Source: Pseudoduganella lutea
Lineage (GTDB): Bacteria; Pseudomonadota; Gammaproteobacteria; Burkholderiales; Burkholderiaceae_D
Direction of reading: 5' to 3'
Assembly (NCBI RefSeq): GCF_004209755.1
Contig: NZ_CP035913.1
Span: 4,464,001 to 4,528,000, forward strand
DNA length: 64,000 nucleotides
The notes beneath the pieces are model-generated. The model saw only the letters and a program-made list of their open reading frames with translations. It did not search any database and was not told the origin of the DNA. The position numbers were made by a program, and so were the translations under genes. Positions 17,546-25,804 of this stretch are shown piece by piece (position 1 is the stretch's first letter; every line of letters starts with the position of its first letter).

Positions 17546-18273
17546 CGGGTCTGCTGCTGGCGCTGGCCGGCCTGGTGGTGGGCATGGCACTGGAGGGCGG
17601 CAATCCGTCGTCGCTGGTCCAGCCCGCCGCGTTTGCGATCGTGGTCGTCGGCACGTTCGGCGCCGTGCTGCTGCAGACCCGGCCCGCCACGCTGCGGCGC
17701 GGCGTCCTCATGCTGCGTTGGGTATTCCGCCCCCCGAAGGACAGCCGCATCCTGCTCGCGCGCGACATCCAGGCCTGGAACCAGACCATCCGCCGCGAAG
17801 GCCCGCTGGCGCTGGAACGCCACATGGCCGGTGCGCGCAATGTCTTCCTGGCCAAGGGCTTGCGCATGGTGATCGACGGCATCAACCCCGACAAGCTGCG
17901 CCAGCTGCTCGACACGGAGATCACGGCGTTTGAAACGGCGGAGCGGCAGGCCGTGCGCATCTGGGAATCGGCCGCCGGCTACTCGCCCACGATCGGTATC
18001 CTGGGCGCCGTGCTGGGCCTCATCCACGTGATGGAAAACCTCACCGACCCCTCCCGGCTCGGGCCCGGCATCGCCGTGGCCTTCGTTTCCACGATCTATG
18101 GCGTGGGGCTGGCGAACCTGTTCTTCTACCCGGTCGCCAACAAGCTCAAGAACATCGTCATCGCCCAGGTGCACCAGCAGGAAATCGCCGCCGCCGTCTT
18201 CCACGACATCGCCAGCGGCGATTTCTCCCGCATCATGGACGAGCGCATCGCCACGCTGATGCAGGATTATTAG
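17527..18273 (+). CDS. motC: flagellar motor stator protein MotC (MotA/PomA family)
   Basis: 248 residues. Stator subunit of the MotA/TolQ/ExbB superfamily. Hydrophobic segments at about 5-25 and 33-50, a cytoplasmic loop with ARDIQAWNQTIRREGPLALE and LRMVIDGINPDKLRQLLDTEI, then two segments in GYSPTIGILGAVLGLIHVMENL and GIAVAFVSTIYGVGLANLFFYPVANKL, the family signature. It starts inside the end of fliA and is followed after 11 bases by motD, its partner. The flhF-flhG-fliA-motC-motD arrangement is the one known from polar flagellates such as Pseudomonas. Whether a second MotAB stator exists elsewhere cannot be seen here. Confidence 0.92.
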   Translation: MDWSSVAGLLLALAGLVVGMALEGGNPSSLVQPAAFAIVVVGTFGAVLLQTRPATLRRGVLMLRWVFRPPKDSRILLARDIQAWNQTIRREGPLALERHMAGARNVFLAKGLRMVIDGINPDKLRQLLDTEITAFETAERQAVRIWESAAGYSPTIGILGAVLGLIHVMENLTDPSRLGPGIAVAFVSTIYGVGLANLFFYPVANKLKNIVIAQVHQQEIAAAVFHDIASGDFSRIMDERIATLMQDY

Positions 18274-18284
18274 GACACACCGCG

Positions 18285-19061
18285 ATGAGCTTCCAGTACC
18301 GCCGCGCGCGCCGCCCGTTCGACGAGGAACCGGAAAACCACGAACGCTGGCTGATCTCGTATTCCGATTTCATCACGCTGCTGTTTGCGTTCTTCGTGGT
18401 GATGTATGCGATCTCGTCGGTCAACATCGGCAAGTACCGGATCTTTTCCGATGCGCTGGGCGATGCATTGGGCGGGCAGGGCGCCAACGTCAAACCCAAT
18501 ACCGAAGTGCTGAACCAGCCGATCCCGAATCCGAACCTGAAGAAGCGCCAGGAAATGATGCGCCAGGAGCGCGCCTCGATGACCAAGCTCGCGCAGGACC
18601 TGCAATCGACGATGGCCCCGCTGGTAAAGGAGGGCAAGGTACGCGTCACGCAGAACAGCCGCGGCGTGTCCGTCGAAATCAATGCCAGCGTGCTGTTCGA
18701 CCCGGCCGAAGCGCAGCTCACGAACGAATCGCGCGAGGCGCTGACCGCCGTGGCGTCGCTGCTGAAGAACGACCCGCACGCGGTGCAGGTCGAAGGGCAT
18801 ACCGACGACCAGCCGGTGCGCAACATCTATCCGTCGAACTGGGAGTTGTCGTCGATGCGCGCCGCTACTGTGGTCCGGCTGTTCATCGAATCCGGCGTCG
18901 CCCCCGAGCGGCTGACTGCCGTCGGCCATGCCTCGAACCACCCGGTGGCGCCGAACGACGACCCGGTCGGCCGCGCCCGCAACCGGCGCGTGGCGGTCAC
19001 GATCCTGTCGGCGGTGCCGGATCCGGAAATGGAAATCCCGACCGGCCCCACGCCGCAATAG
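18285..19061 (+). CDS. motD: flagellar motor protein MotD (MotB family)
   Basis: 258 residues. One N-terminal transmembrane helix with the conserved proton-binding aspartate, D28, in SYSDFITLLFAFFVVMYA, then a periplasmic linker and an OmpA-type peptidoglycan-binding domain at about 125-250 (VSVEINASVLFD, VEGHTDDQPV, NWELSSMRAATVV, GRARNRRVAVTIL). It anchors the MotC stator to the cell wall and forms the ion channel with it. Last gene of the flhB-to-motD run; a 24-bp-armed inverted repeat follows and could act as a transcription stop between motD and the convergent flgN. Confidence 0.94.
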   Translation: MSFQYRRARRPFDEEPENHERWLISYSDFITLLFAFFVVMYAISSVNIGKYRIFSDALGDALGGQGANVKPNTEVLNQPIPNPNLKKRQEMMRQERASMTKLAQDLQSTMAPLVKEGKVRVTQNSRGVSVEINASVLFDPAEAQLTNESREALTAVASLLKNDPHAVQVEGHTDDQPVRNIYPSNWELSSMRAATVVRLFIESGVAPERLTAVGHASNHPVAPNDDPVGRARNRRVAVTILSAVPDPEMEIPTGPTPQ

Positions 19062-19080
19062 GAATCGTTGGCAGTGGAGA

Positions 19081-19137
19081 ACCGGTGTCTGACACCTTTT
19101 CTGGAAGATTCACCCAGAAAAGGTGTCAGACACCGGT
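19081..19137. repeat. REP-like palindrome (GGTGTCTGACACC family), motD-flgN junction
   Basis: Arms 19081-19104 and 19114-19137 are perfect 24-base complements around a nine-base loop. The arm contains GGTGTCTGACACCTTTTCTGG. The same design, with a nine-base loop, recurs at 61568-61620, and a related one at 60747-60793, flanking the RAYT-type transposase remnant. It sits between the convergent motD and flgN genes and could terminate both. Confidence 0.88.
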
Positions 19138-19198
19138 GTTCGCGCGCCAACTGCTTTCAGTTGGCACGGTTGGTACGCATGTTCCGGATTTTGGCTGC

Positions 19199-19669
19199 TC
19201 AGCCGGCGAGGAAGCCGCGCGAGACGGTGGTGCTGGTGGCGGTCAGGCCGCTTGGACCATAGACATTGCCGGCGGGGCTGGGCGGGCGCAGCGCCTGCAG
19301 GGCGCCCTGGGTGTGCGACAGCTGCTTGTTGATCAGCATGCCGTTCAGGCGGTTCAATTCCTTGGCTTCGCGCGTTTGCGCGAGCAATGTATTCCACAGC
19401 GCCCGGTCGTCCGGCGTGCCGTGGGCGCAGAGCCATGTTTCCATGCCGGCTTCGCGCGCTTCGCATCCGGCCTGGCCCAGCGCGTCGTGGCGCTCCCTGG
19501 CCAGGACACCCATATGCGTCAGCACCTCGGATTTGCGCGGCGTCAGCGCGGACAGCCTGTCGATGTCGGCGGCCACCAGCGACTGCTGCTCGTCCTTCAG
19601 GATGTCGAGCAGTTCAGTGATCAGGCACTGCTCTTCGCGCAGCTTCTGGATCGGGGCACCGTCATGCAT
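19199..19669 (-). CDS. flgN: flagella synthesis protein FlgN (export chaperone)
   Basis: 156 residues, helical, no membrane segment. FlgN is the export chaperone for the hook-filament junction proteins FlgK and FlgL. The sequence shows the usual long helices: IQKLREEQCLITELLDILKDEQQSLVAADIDRL and a later AKELNRLNGMLINKQLSHTQGALQAL. It follows flgM by 35 bases. The ATG has AAGG upstream. Assignment rests mainly on position next to flgM and on this helical pattern; the family is weakly conserved. Confidence 0.85.
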   Translation of the reverse strand: MHDGAPIQKLREEQCLITELLDILKDEQQSLVAADIDRLSALTPRKSEVLTHMGVLARERHDALGQAGCEAREAGMETWLCAHGTPDDRALWNTLLAQTREAKELNRLNGMLINKQLSHTQGALQALRPPSPAGNVYGPSGLTATSTTVSRGFLAG

Positions 19670-19704
19670 GGCTTTGCCTTGTGATGAATGTTAACGACCG
19701 TCGA

Positions 19705-20010
19705 CTACCGTTGCCGGGAGTGCAGCAGGTCCTTGACCGTATCCAGCAGGCCATCCGCGACTTTCTCGGAATTGACCTGGAACTGGCCATCGGCGATGGC
19801 CAGCTTGATACGTTCCACTTTTTTCGTGTCGAATACGCCGCTGTTGCTGTTGGTGGCCATGGCCTGCCCTTGCGCCGACAGCTTGACGCTATCCGAATTC
19901 GCTTGCGTGGACGCCGTTTCCGCCGCTTTCTCGGCGTTGCGGGCATTGCTCGTGGTTGGCGTGGACGCCGCCGGCACACCCGCGTTTTTTACTGAATCGT
20001 TGATTTTCAC
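19705..20010 (-). CDS. flgM: anti-sigma-28 factor FlgM
   Basis: 101 residues, typical size. FlgM binds FliA and is exported through the completed hook, releasing late transcription. The N-terminal half is low-complexity and Ala/Thr-rich as expected for a natively unfolded export region; the C-terminal half has the sigma-binding helices (KKVERIKLAIADGQFQVNSEKVADGLL). The start is GTG at 20010 with AGGAAG eight bases upstream. It has its own excellent FliA promoter at 20071-20097, so FliA drives its own inhibitor, and lies upstream of flgN. Confidence 0.93.
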   Translation of the reverse strand: MKINDSVKNAGVPAASTPTTSNARNAEKAAETASTQANSDSVKLSAQGQAMATNSNSGVFDTKKVERIKLAIADGQFQVNSEKVADGLLDTVKDLLHSRQR

Positions 20011-20070
20011 AGCATCTTCCTCGTCTGGTAGGAGCTTTGACTCCGAGCTTTTACTCCGGTGTACGAGTTC

Positions 20071-20097
20071 TTAACGGCTGGCGCATTGCAAACTTTA
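20071..20097 (-). promoter_or_regulatory. sigma-28 (FliA) promoter of flgMN
   Basis: On the minus strand TAAAGTTT, 11 bases, then GCCGTTAA: a perfect -35 and a 7-of-8 match to the -10 of the enterobacterial FliA consensus (TAAAGTTT-N11-GCCGATAA). It lies about 60 bases upstream of the flgM GTG. Confidence 0.85.
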
Positions 20098-20117
20098 GCG
20101 GCCAAAGTCGAATCTTT

Positions 20118-20807
20118 TTAGAATGCAACCTCAACCTGGCCACCCGCGCGGGCAATCCCGCTCACGCTCCGGCCACCCGAGGTGCGCACCTGGACCACTT
20201 GCCCCTCCGCCGCGTTGGCGATCGCCTTGCCCTCGGCCGTGATACGGAACCCCGAACCGGCCGTGACAAGCCTGACCATCTGGCCGTTCAGCACCACTGG
20301 CTGGCTGCGCAGTGTATCGAGCCGCAGCGGCGTGCCTGCCGAAATGGAAACATTCGTGCTGCGGCCGATGACCTGCGCCTTGTCGGTGGCGATGCTTGCC
20401 GGCAATGTCGTCAAGTCGCCCTGTTGGGTGACCAGTTGCGTTTCCAGGATCGGCTGACCCTGCGACAGCGGCGTGGCCGCGGCGATGTAATTGCCCAGTA
20501 CCGAAACGTTCGCCTGAATATACACCGTCCATTGCGCCGGTGCCGCACAGCGCACGCCCACCGTCGTCTTGCCCCAGGCTTTGCCGCCGGGCATCAGGAA
20601 CGCTTCGGGGGCAGGGCAGTGCGCGAGGTTCATTCGCGTATCGACATTGCCGACCGTGACCGTCACCTTGCCCGGCAGGCCGGCGCTCTGCACCTGCAGG
20701 TAAGCATCGACCGTGCGGCGCAAGGTGGCCGGGTCCATGCTCGTGGCGGCGTGCGCGGCGCTCGTGGCCAGCGAGAGTGAAGCAATGGCAAGGGTCAGCG
20801 TTTTCAT
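20118..20807 (-). CDS. flgA: flagellar basal body P-ring formation protein FlgA
   Basis: 229 residues from an ATG at 20807, chosen because it opens a clear 20-residue Sec signal (MKTLTLAIASLSLATSAAHA, cut before ATS); a longer frame reaches 20903 but adds an Arg-rich stretch. FlgA is the periplasmic chaperone for P-ring assembly by FlgI. The C-terminal SAF domain is visible (TNVSISAGTPLRLDTLRSQPVVLNGQ, then GSGFRITAEGKAIANAAEGQ). It faces away from flgB and lies upstream of flgM, 107 bases apart; the flgM promoter lies in that gap. Confidence 0.93.
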   Translation of the reverse strand: MKTLTLAIASLSLATSAAHAATSMDPATLRRTVDAYLQVQSAGLPGKVTVTVGNVDTRMNLAHCPAPEAFLMPGGKAWGKTTVGVRCAAPAQWTVYIQANVSVLGNYIAAATPLSQGQPILETQLVTQQGDLTTLPASIATDKAQVIGRSTNVSISAGTPLRLDTLRSQPVVLNGQMVRLVTAGSGFRITAEGKAIANAAEGQVVQVRTSGGRSVSGIARAGGQVEVAF

Positions 20808-20897
20808 GGGCGGCGCCGTGAAGAGTGATGCGTGAAAAGTATGGATCAACGCCTGCCATCTTACGCGCGCGGGCCGCGCCGAAAGCCGCGAACAGCG

Positions 20898-20913
20898 TGG
20901 CAAAGTCCGTGCT
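20898..20913 (+). promoter_or_regulatory. possible sigma-54 promoter upstream of flgB
   Basis: TGGCAAAGTCCGTGCT has the GG-N10-GC spacing of sigma-54 promoters and matches TGGCAC-N5-TTGCW at 9 of 11 informative positions. It lies 68 bases before the flgB ATG. A single sequence match without an upstream activator site is weak evidence. Confidence 0.35.
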
Positions 20914-20980
20914 TATTGCCCGATCATTTGCCGTGGAGCATCCGTAAGATGGATCCTGTCACCGATGGAAGGATACCGTC

Positions 20981-21397
20981 ATGCTGGGAAAACTCGACAA
21001 TCACCTGCGCTTCAACGAACTCGCACTGAACCTGCGTTCCACGCGCCAGAGCGTGCTGGCATCGAACATTGCCAATGCCGACACGCCCAACTACAAGGCG
21101 CGCGACATCGACTTCAACAGCGCGCTGCAGAACGCGCTGAATAATACGGCCGCGACCGGCACGCTGGCCACCACGGCGGCGCGCCACTTCCCGACCCCGG
21201 CGCCGGATGGCAGCACGCTCGCGGACGGTACGCCGCTGCTGTACCGCGGCATCGTGCAGGGCGCCGTCGACGGCAACACGGTGGAGATGGACGTCGAACG
21301 CAACCAGTTCGCCGACAACGGGCTGCGCTACGAAGCGGGCGTCACGTTCATCAACAGCCAGATCAAGGGCCTGATGACGGCCATCCAGGGCCAGTAA
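20981..21397 (+). CDS. flgB: flagellar basal body rod protein FlgB
   Basis: 138 residues. Proximal rod protein, exported through the type III gate. The N-terminal rod motif is [30 protein letters not shown]; the C-terminus ends in the paired helix [27 protein letters not shown] precedes the ATG. First gene of the flgB-flgJ run, 173 bases from the divergent flgA. Confidence 0.96.
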   Translation: MLGKLDNHLRFNELALNLRSTRQSVLASNIANADTPNYKARDIDFNSALQNALNNTAATGTLATTAARHFPTPAPDGSTLADGTPLLYRGIVQGAVDGNTVEMDVERNQFADNGLRYEAGVTFINSQIKGLMTAIQGQ

Positions 21398-21410
21398 GAG
21401 GAGGATTGCC

Positions 21411-21815
21411 ATGTCGTTGTTCAGCATTTTTAATGTTTCCGGTTCGGCCATGAGCGCGCAGTCGCAGCGCCTGAACGTGGTCGCCAGCAACCTGGCCAAC
21501 GCCGACAGCGCCACCAGCGCCAACGGCGAGGCCTACCGGGCCAAGCAGGTGGTGTTCGAAGCCACGCCGTCGGCCAACAATGCCTCGACCGGCGTCAAGG
21601 TGCAGCAGGTGATCGAGGATCCGTCGCCGATGCGGCAGGTGTATGACCCGAAAAGCCCCCTGGCCGACGAGAACGGCTATGTGACGATGCCGAACGTGAA
21701 CGTCGTCGATGAAATGGTCAACATGCTGTCCGCGTCGCGCTCTTACCAGAACAATGTCGAAACGATGAACGCGGCGAAAAGCATGCTGCTGAAAACCCTG
21801 ACCATCGGTCAATAA
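21411..21815 (+). CDS. flgC: flagellar basal body rod protein FlgC
   Basis: 134 residues. Proximal rod protein. It shows the rod-family N-terminal motif ([22 protein letters not shown]) and the C-terminal [25 protein letters not shown] with the helix that packs on the N-terminus. A strong AGAGGAGGA ribosome site lies just before the ATG, 13 bases after flgB. Rod subunits FlgB, FlgC, FlgF and FlgG are all encoded in this run. Confidence 0.96.
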   Translation: MSLFSIFNVSGSAMSAQSQRLNVVASNLANADSATSANGEAYRAKQVVFEATPSANNASTGVKVQQVIEDPSPMRQVYDPKSPLADENGYVTMPNVNVVDEMVNMLSASRSYQNNVETMNAAKSMLLKTLTIGQ

Positions 21816-21829
21816 CCGGAAAGATCACC

Positions 21830-22513
21830 ATGGCCGTCATTGCCACCCCCACTTCCACGAATGCCGTGTCGCAGTCCCTGATGGACTCGATGAACAAGAA
21901 GGCCGGCGCCGGCAACGAGATCTCGGCCGAGCAGGACAAGTTCATGACGCTGCTGATCACGCAGCTGAAGAACCAGGATCCGCTGAACCCGCTCGACAAC
22001 GCGCAAGTCACGAGCCAGCTGGCCCAATTGAACACGGTCACCGGCGTCAACAAGCTGAACGACACGCTGGAGTCGCTGAAGACCGACTTGGCCGCCTCGC
22101 AATCGGCGCAGGCGGTCAACATGATCAACCACGGCGTGCTGGCTGCGGGCAAGACCATGCAGGTCACCGAAGGCAAGGGCATCTTCGGCATCGAGGTCGG
22201 TTCGTTCGCGGACAACGTGCAGCTCGAGATCAAGAACGGCAGCGGCAAGGTGGTACACACGATGACGCTCTCGAGCGTCGAACCCGGCGTGCTGCCGCTG
22301 GCGTGGGACGGCAAGCTGCAGGACGGCAGCACGGCGCCGGATGGCAACTACACGCTGTCGCTGGCGGCCACCACGGGCGGCAAGGCGCTGACCGATGCGC
22401 AGGCGCTCACGTTCGGCACGGTCGCCAGCGTGTCCACCGGCCCCACCGGCGCAAAACTCAACGTTCCAGGGCTCGGGCAGCTGAGCATGGACGACATCAA
22501 ACAAGTTCTGTAA
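21830..22513 (+). CDS. flgD: flagellar hook assembly protein FlgD (hook cap)
   Basis: 227 residues. FlgD is the temporary cap that promotes hook polymerisation by FlgE. The conserved N-terminal region reads DKFMTLLITQLKNQDPLNPLDNAQVTSQLAQLNTV (split here as seen), and the C-terminal half has the FlgD Ig-like/tudor hybrid region with VLPLAWDGKLQDGSTAPDGNYT. The order flgC-flgD-flgE is standard; flgE begins 28 bases later. Confidence 0.96.
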   Translation: MAVIATPTSTNAVSQSLMDSMNKKAGAGNEISAEQDKFMTLLITQLKNQDPLNPLDNAQVTSQLAQLNTVTGVNKLNDTLESLKTDLAASQSAQAVNMINHGVLAAGKTMQVTEGKGIFGIEVGSFADNVQLEIKNGSGKVVHTMTLSSVEPGVLPLAWDGKLQDGSTAPDGNYTLSLAATTGGKALTDAQALTFGTVASVSTGPTGAKLNVPGLGQLSMDDIKQVL

Positions 22514-22541
22514 TACCTATTTTTTCCAGCAGGGGAAATCC

Positions 22542-24074
22542 ATGTTCCAGCAAGGTCTCAGCGGCCTGAACGCCGCCTCCACGCAACTCGACGTCATCGG
22601 CAACAACGTCGCCAATGCCAGCACGGTCGGCTTCAAGAGCACCGAAGCGCAATTCGCGGACCTGTACGCGAATTCGCTGAACGGCATCAGCGGCCGCAAC
22701 CCCGGTATCGGCGTGACCGTGGCCCGCCTCGCCCAGCAATTCTCACAGGGCAATATCGAGACCACCAACAACCCGCTGGACATTTCGATCAACGGCGCCG
22801 GCTTCTTCCGCACCGTGCAGGATGGGGCGATCCAGTACACCCGCAATGGCCAGTTCCTGCTCGATAACACGGGCACGATCGTCAACGCCCAGGGAGCCGC
22901 GCTGACCGGCTACCTGGCCACCGTGGATGGCCAGATCCTGCAGGGCGCGCCGGTGCCGCTGCAGATCGACGCGGCCGACCTGGCGCCGGTGCAGACCACG
23001 CAGGCGAACTTCCAGATCAACCTGTCGTCGAACTCCACCACGCCGACCGTGCAACCGTTCAACGCCGGCGACCCGCGCACCTACAACAAGCAGACCGTGA
23101 TCCCGGTCTACGATTCGCTGGGCAACGAGCACACGATGGGTCTGTATTACGTGCGCACCGGCGGCAGCACGTGGGATGTGTACGTGGCCAACGATGGCGT
23201 GCAGATCAATTCGCAGGAAGTGATGCGCGGCGTGGTGACGAGCGAGCCCGTGGTCGCCGCCCGCACCGCCTACAACACGGCGGTCGCCGGCGGCGATGCC
23301 GCCGCCATCATCGCGGCGCGCCAGGCCTATGCCTCCACGGTCGGTGGGGCCGTCACGGCCGCCGCCACCGCGGCCGGCGCATCGCCCGCCGCATTGGCCC
23401 AGATCGCCGCGCTGTACGATCCCGCCACCAGCGTGGGCAACGTGGCCAGCAACACGCCGGACCTGATCGATGCCGCGTTCGCCAACGCCGTGAACGTGCC
23501 GGCCGAAAGAGCGGGCTCGCTGATCTTCACGAAGAACGGCCTGATCGATTCGGCCGCGATGCAGGCCGCCGGCTCCACGCTGCCCTTCAACGTGACCTTG
23601 CCGGTGTTCCCGGACAATGGCGCCTTCCTGCAGATCCCGGTTGCCCTCACGTTCGACGGCAGCACGCAGTACGGCACCGAAACGAGCGAAAAGAATTCCA
23701 CGCAGGATGGCTATTCGTCCGGCAGCCTGCAGCGCTTCGCGGCCGACGAGAACGGCATCATCATGGGCCAGTACAGCAACGGCAAGTCGCGCGCGCTGGG
23801 CCAGGTGGTGCTCGTCGACTTCGCCAGCGTGGACAACCTCACGCCGCTGGGCGGCAACGCCTGGGCCGAGAGCGCCTCGTCCGGCGTGCCGCAGATCGGC
23901 ACGCCGAACACGGGCGGCATGGGCCAGTTGCGCGCATCCTCGGTGGAATCGTCGAACGTGGACCTGACCGAGCAGCTGGTGGACATGATCACCGCCCAGC
24001 GCGTCTACCAGGCCAATGCGCAAACGATCAAGACCGAGGACTCGATCCTGCAAACGCTGATCAACCTGCGCTAA
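22542..24074 (+). CDS. flgE: flagellar hook protein FlgE, with an alanine-rich insertion
   Basis: 510 residues, about 100 longer than a typical FlgE. It builds the hook. The N-terminus is canonical (MFQQGLSGLNAASTQLDVIG, NNVANASTVGFK), as is the C-terminal VESSNVDLTEQLVDMITAQR. Between about 230 and 325 lies an unusual Ala-rich, probably helical segment (AAIIAARQAYASTVGG, then ATAAGASPAALAQIAALYDP) inside the outer hook domain. After it the sequence resumes the usual TKNGLIDS...FDGSTQYG. GGGGAAA precedes the ATG. Reading frame and composition show no break, so the insertion looks real. Confidence 0.96.
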   Translation: MFQQGLSGLNAASTQLDVIGNNVANASTVGFKSTEAQFADLYANSLNGISGRNPGIGVTVARLAQQFSQGNIETTNNPLDISINGAGFFRTVQDGAIQYTRNGQFLLDNTGTIVNAQGAALTGYLATVDGQILQGAPVPLQIDAADLAPVQTTQANFQINLSSNSTTPTVQPFNAGDPRTYNKQTVIPVYDSLGNEHTMGLYYVRTGGSTWDVYVANDGVQINSQEVMRGVVTSEPVVAARTAYNTAVAGGDAAAIIAARQAYASTVGGAVTAAATAAGASPAALAQIAALYDPATSVGNVASNTPDLIDAAFANAVNVPAERAGSLIFTKNGLIDSAAMQAAGSTLPFNVTLPVFPDNGAFLQIPVALTFDGSTQYGTETSEKNSTQDGYSSGSLQRFAADENGIIMGQYSNGKSRALGQVVLVDFASVDNLTPLGGNAWAESASSGVPQIGTPNTGGMGQLRASSVESSNVDLTEQLVDMITAQRVYQANAQTIKTEDSILQTLINLR

Positions 24075-24096
24075 GCGCTCTAGCTAGCCGCCCGGC

Positions 24097-24161
24097 AAAA
24101 CTGGGGACGTACCCCTGTTTTAAAGAAATTTCTTGGAAACCAGGGTACGTCCCCGGTTTTT
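24097..24161. repeat. palindromic repeat (GGGGACGTACCCC family), flgE-flgF junction
   Basis: AAAACTGGGGACGTACCCCTG at about 24097 and CCAGGGTACGTCCCCGGTTTT at about 24140 form an imperfect inverted repeat around AAGAAATTTCTT. The same unit recurs at 31802-31955. It lies inside the flg operon and would form an RNA hairpin. Confidence 0.82.
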
Positions 24162-24187
24162 CTCCGATGTAAGCGATAGGAGTACCC

Positions 24188-24931
24188 ATGGACCGCCTGA
24201 TCTACACGGCAATGACTGGCGCCAGGCACATCCTGGACCAGCAGGCCACCACGTCGAACAATCTCGCCAATGCCACCACGGTGGGCTTCCGGGCGCAGCT
24301 CGATGCCTTCCGCGCCGTGCCCGTCGTGTCCGAAGGCATGCCCACGCGTACATTCGTGGTCGACAACACGGTGGGCTCGGACTTTCGCGCCGGGCCGATG
24401 GAAACCACGGGACGGCCGATGGATGCGGCGATCCGCGGCGAAGGGTGGTTCACCGTGCAGTCGGCGGACGGTTCCGAAGCGTACACCCGCAACGGCAGCT
24501 TCAAGGTCAGCGAGAATGGCCTGCTGCAAACGTCGAATGGCCTGACCCTGCAGGGCGAGGGCGGCCCGATCGCCGTGCCGCCCAATACAGAAATCTCGAT
24601 CGCCGCGGACGGCACCGTCAGCGGCATCGATGCAAGCCAGGTGCAGGCCGGGCCCAGCAACATCATCGGGCGCCTGAAGCTCGTCAATCCCCCCGTGGCC
24701 GGGCTGGTGCGCGGCGACGACGGCCTGTTCCGCCAGCAGTCGGGCGAGCCGGCCGCGGCCGATCAGGCCGTGCGCGTGGCCGATGGCTGCCTGGAGCTCA
24801 GCAACGTCAATCCGGTCGATGCGATGGTCAACATGATCACGCTGGCAAGGTCGTTCGAGACGCAAATGAGCCTCCTGAAGAACGCCGAGAATAACGCCGC
24901 GAAAGCCGCCCAGATCCTTGCTTTGAACTGA
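24188..24931 (+). CDS. flgF: flagellar basal body rod protein FlgF
   Basis: 247 residues. Rod protein of the flgG/hook family. It opens with MDRLIYTAMTGARHILDQQA and the rod motif TTSNNLANATTVGFRAQLDA, has the central YTRNGSFKVSENGLLQTSNG, and ends with LELSNVNPVDAMVNMITLAR and a coiled C-terminal helix. The gap to flgE (113 bases) is occupied by a palindromic repeat; flgG follows after 59 bases. Confidence 0.95.
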   Translation: MDRLIYTAMTGARHILDQQATTSNNLANATTVGFRAQLDAFRAVPVVSEGMPTRTFVVDNTVGSDFRAGPMETTGRPMDAAIRGEGWFTVQSADGSEAYTRNGSFKVSENGLLQTSNGLTLQGEGGPIAVPPNTEISIAADGTVSGIDASQVQAGPSNIIGRLKLVNPPVAGLVRGDDGLFRQQSGEPAAADQAVRVADGCLELSNVNPVDAMVNMITLARSFETQMSLLKNAENNAAKAAQILALN

Positions 24932-24990
24932 TTCCCGCCATCGCATAATGCTTTCGTGGATGAAAGCCCTCCGGGGCAGGGAGAAAGCAG

Positions 24991-25773
24991 ATGATACGTT
25001 CGCTCTGGATTGCCAAGACCGGCATGGAAGCGCAGCAAACGCAGATGGATACGGTGGCGAACAACCTCGCCAACGTGAGCACCAACGGGTTCAAGAAATC
25101 GCGGGCCGTTTTTGAGGATTTGCTGTACCAGAACGTGCGCCAGCCCGGCGCCAGTTCCTCGCAGCAGACGCAGCTGCCGTCCGGCCTGCAGCAGGGTACC
25201 GGTGTGCGCCCCGTCGCGATCGAGCGTATCCACACGCAGGGCAACCCGCAGGCCACCGGCAACGACAAGGACCTGATGATCAACGGCAACGGCTTCTTCA
25301 CCGTACTGCTGCCCGATGGTACCACCGGCTACACGCGCGACGGTTCTTTCCAGCGCGACAGCAACGGCGCGATGGTCACCTCCAGCGGCTACGCGCTGCA
25401 ACCGCCGATCACGATCCCCATCGATGCCGACGAGATCAACGTGGCCAAGGATGGCACCGTGACCGTGCAACTGCCGGGCCAGGCCGCGGCGCAGCAGATC
25501 GGCAACCTGCAGCTGGCCTCGTTCATCAACCCGACAGGCCTGGAATCCATCGGCGAAAACCTGTACCTGGAAACCGGTGCCTCCGGTGCGGCGCAGGCCA
25601 ACGCGCCGGGCTCCAACGGCCTCGGGAACATCCTGCAGGGCTACGTGGAAGTGTCGAACGTCAACGTGGTCGAGGAAATGGTCAACATGATCCAGACGCA
25701 GCGCGCGTACGAAATCAACTCCAAGGCCATCACCACGTCGGACCAGATGCTGCAGCGCCTGTCGCAGCTCTGA
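24991..25773 (+). CDS. flgG: flagellar basal body distal rod protein FlgG
   Basis: 260 residues, the standard FlgG length. Distal rod protein. [20 protein letters not shown] is the usual start, followed by [24 protein letters not shown], a signature of FlgG; the C-terminus has [20 protein letters not shown] and [28 protein letters not shown] precedes the ATG. flgH follows after 31 bases. Confidence 0.97.
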   Translation: MIRSLWIAKTGMEAQQTQMDTVANNLANVSTNGFKKSRAVFEDLLYQNVRQPGASSSQQTQLPSGLQQGTGVRPVAIERIHTQGNPQATGNDKDLMINGNGFFTVLLPDGTTGYTRDGSFQRDSNGAMVTSSGYALQPPITIPIDADEINVAKDGTVTVQLPGQAAAQQIGNLQLASFINPTGLESIGENLYLETGASGAAQANAPGSNGLGNILQGYVEVSNVNVVEEMVNMIQTQRAYEINSKAITTSDQMLQRLSQL

Positions 25774-25804
25774 TCCCGCGTTGATGCAGCCGCAAGGATC
25801 CATC

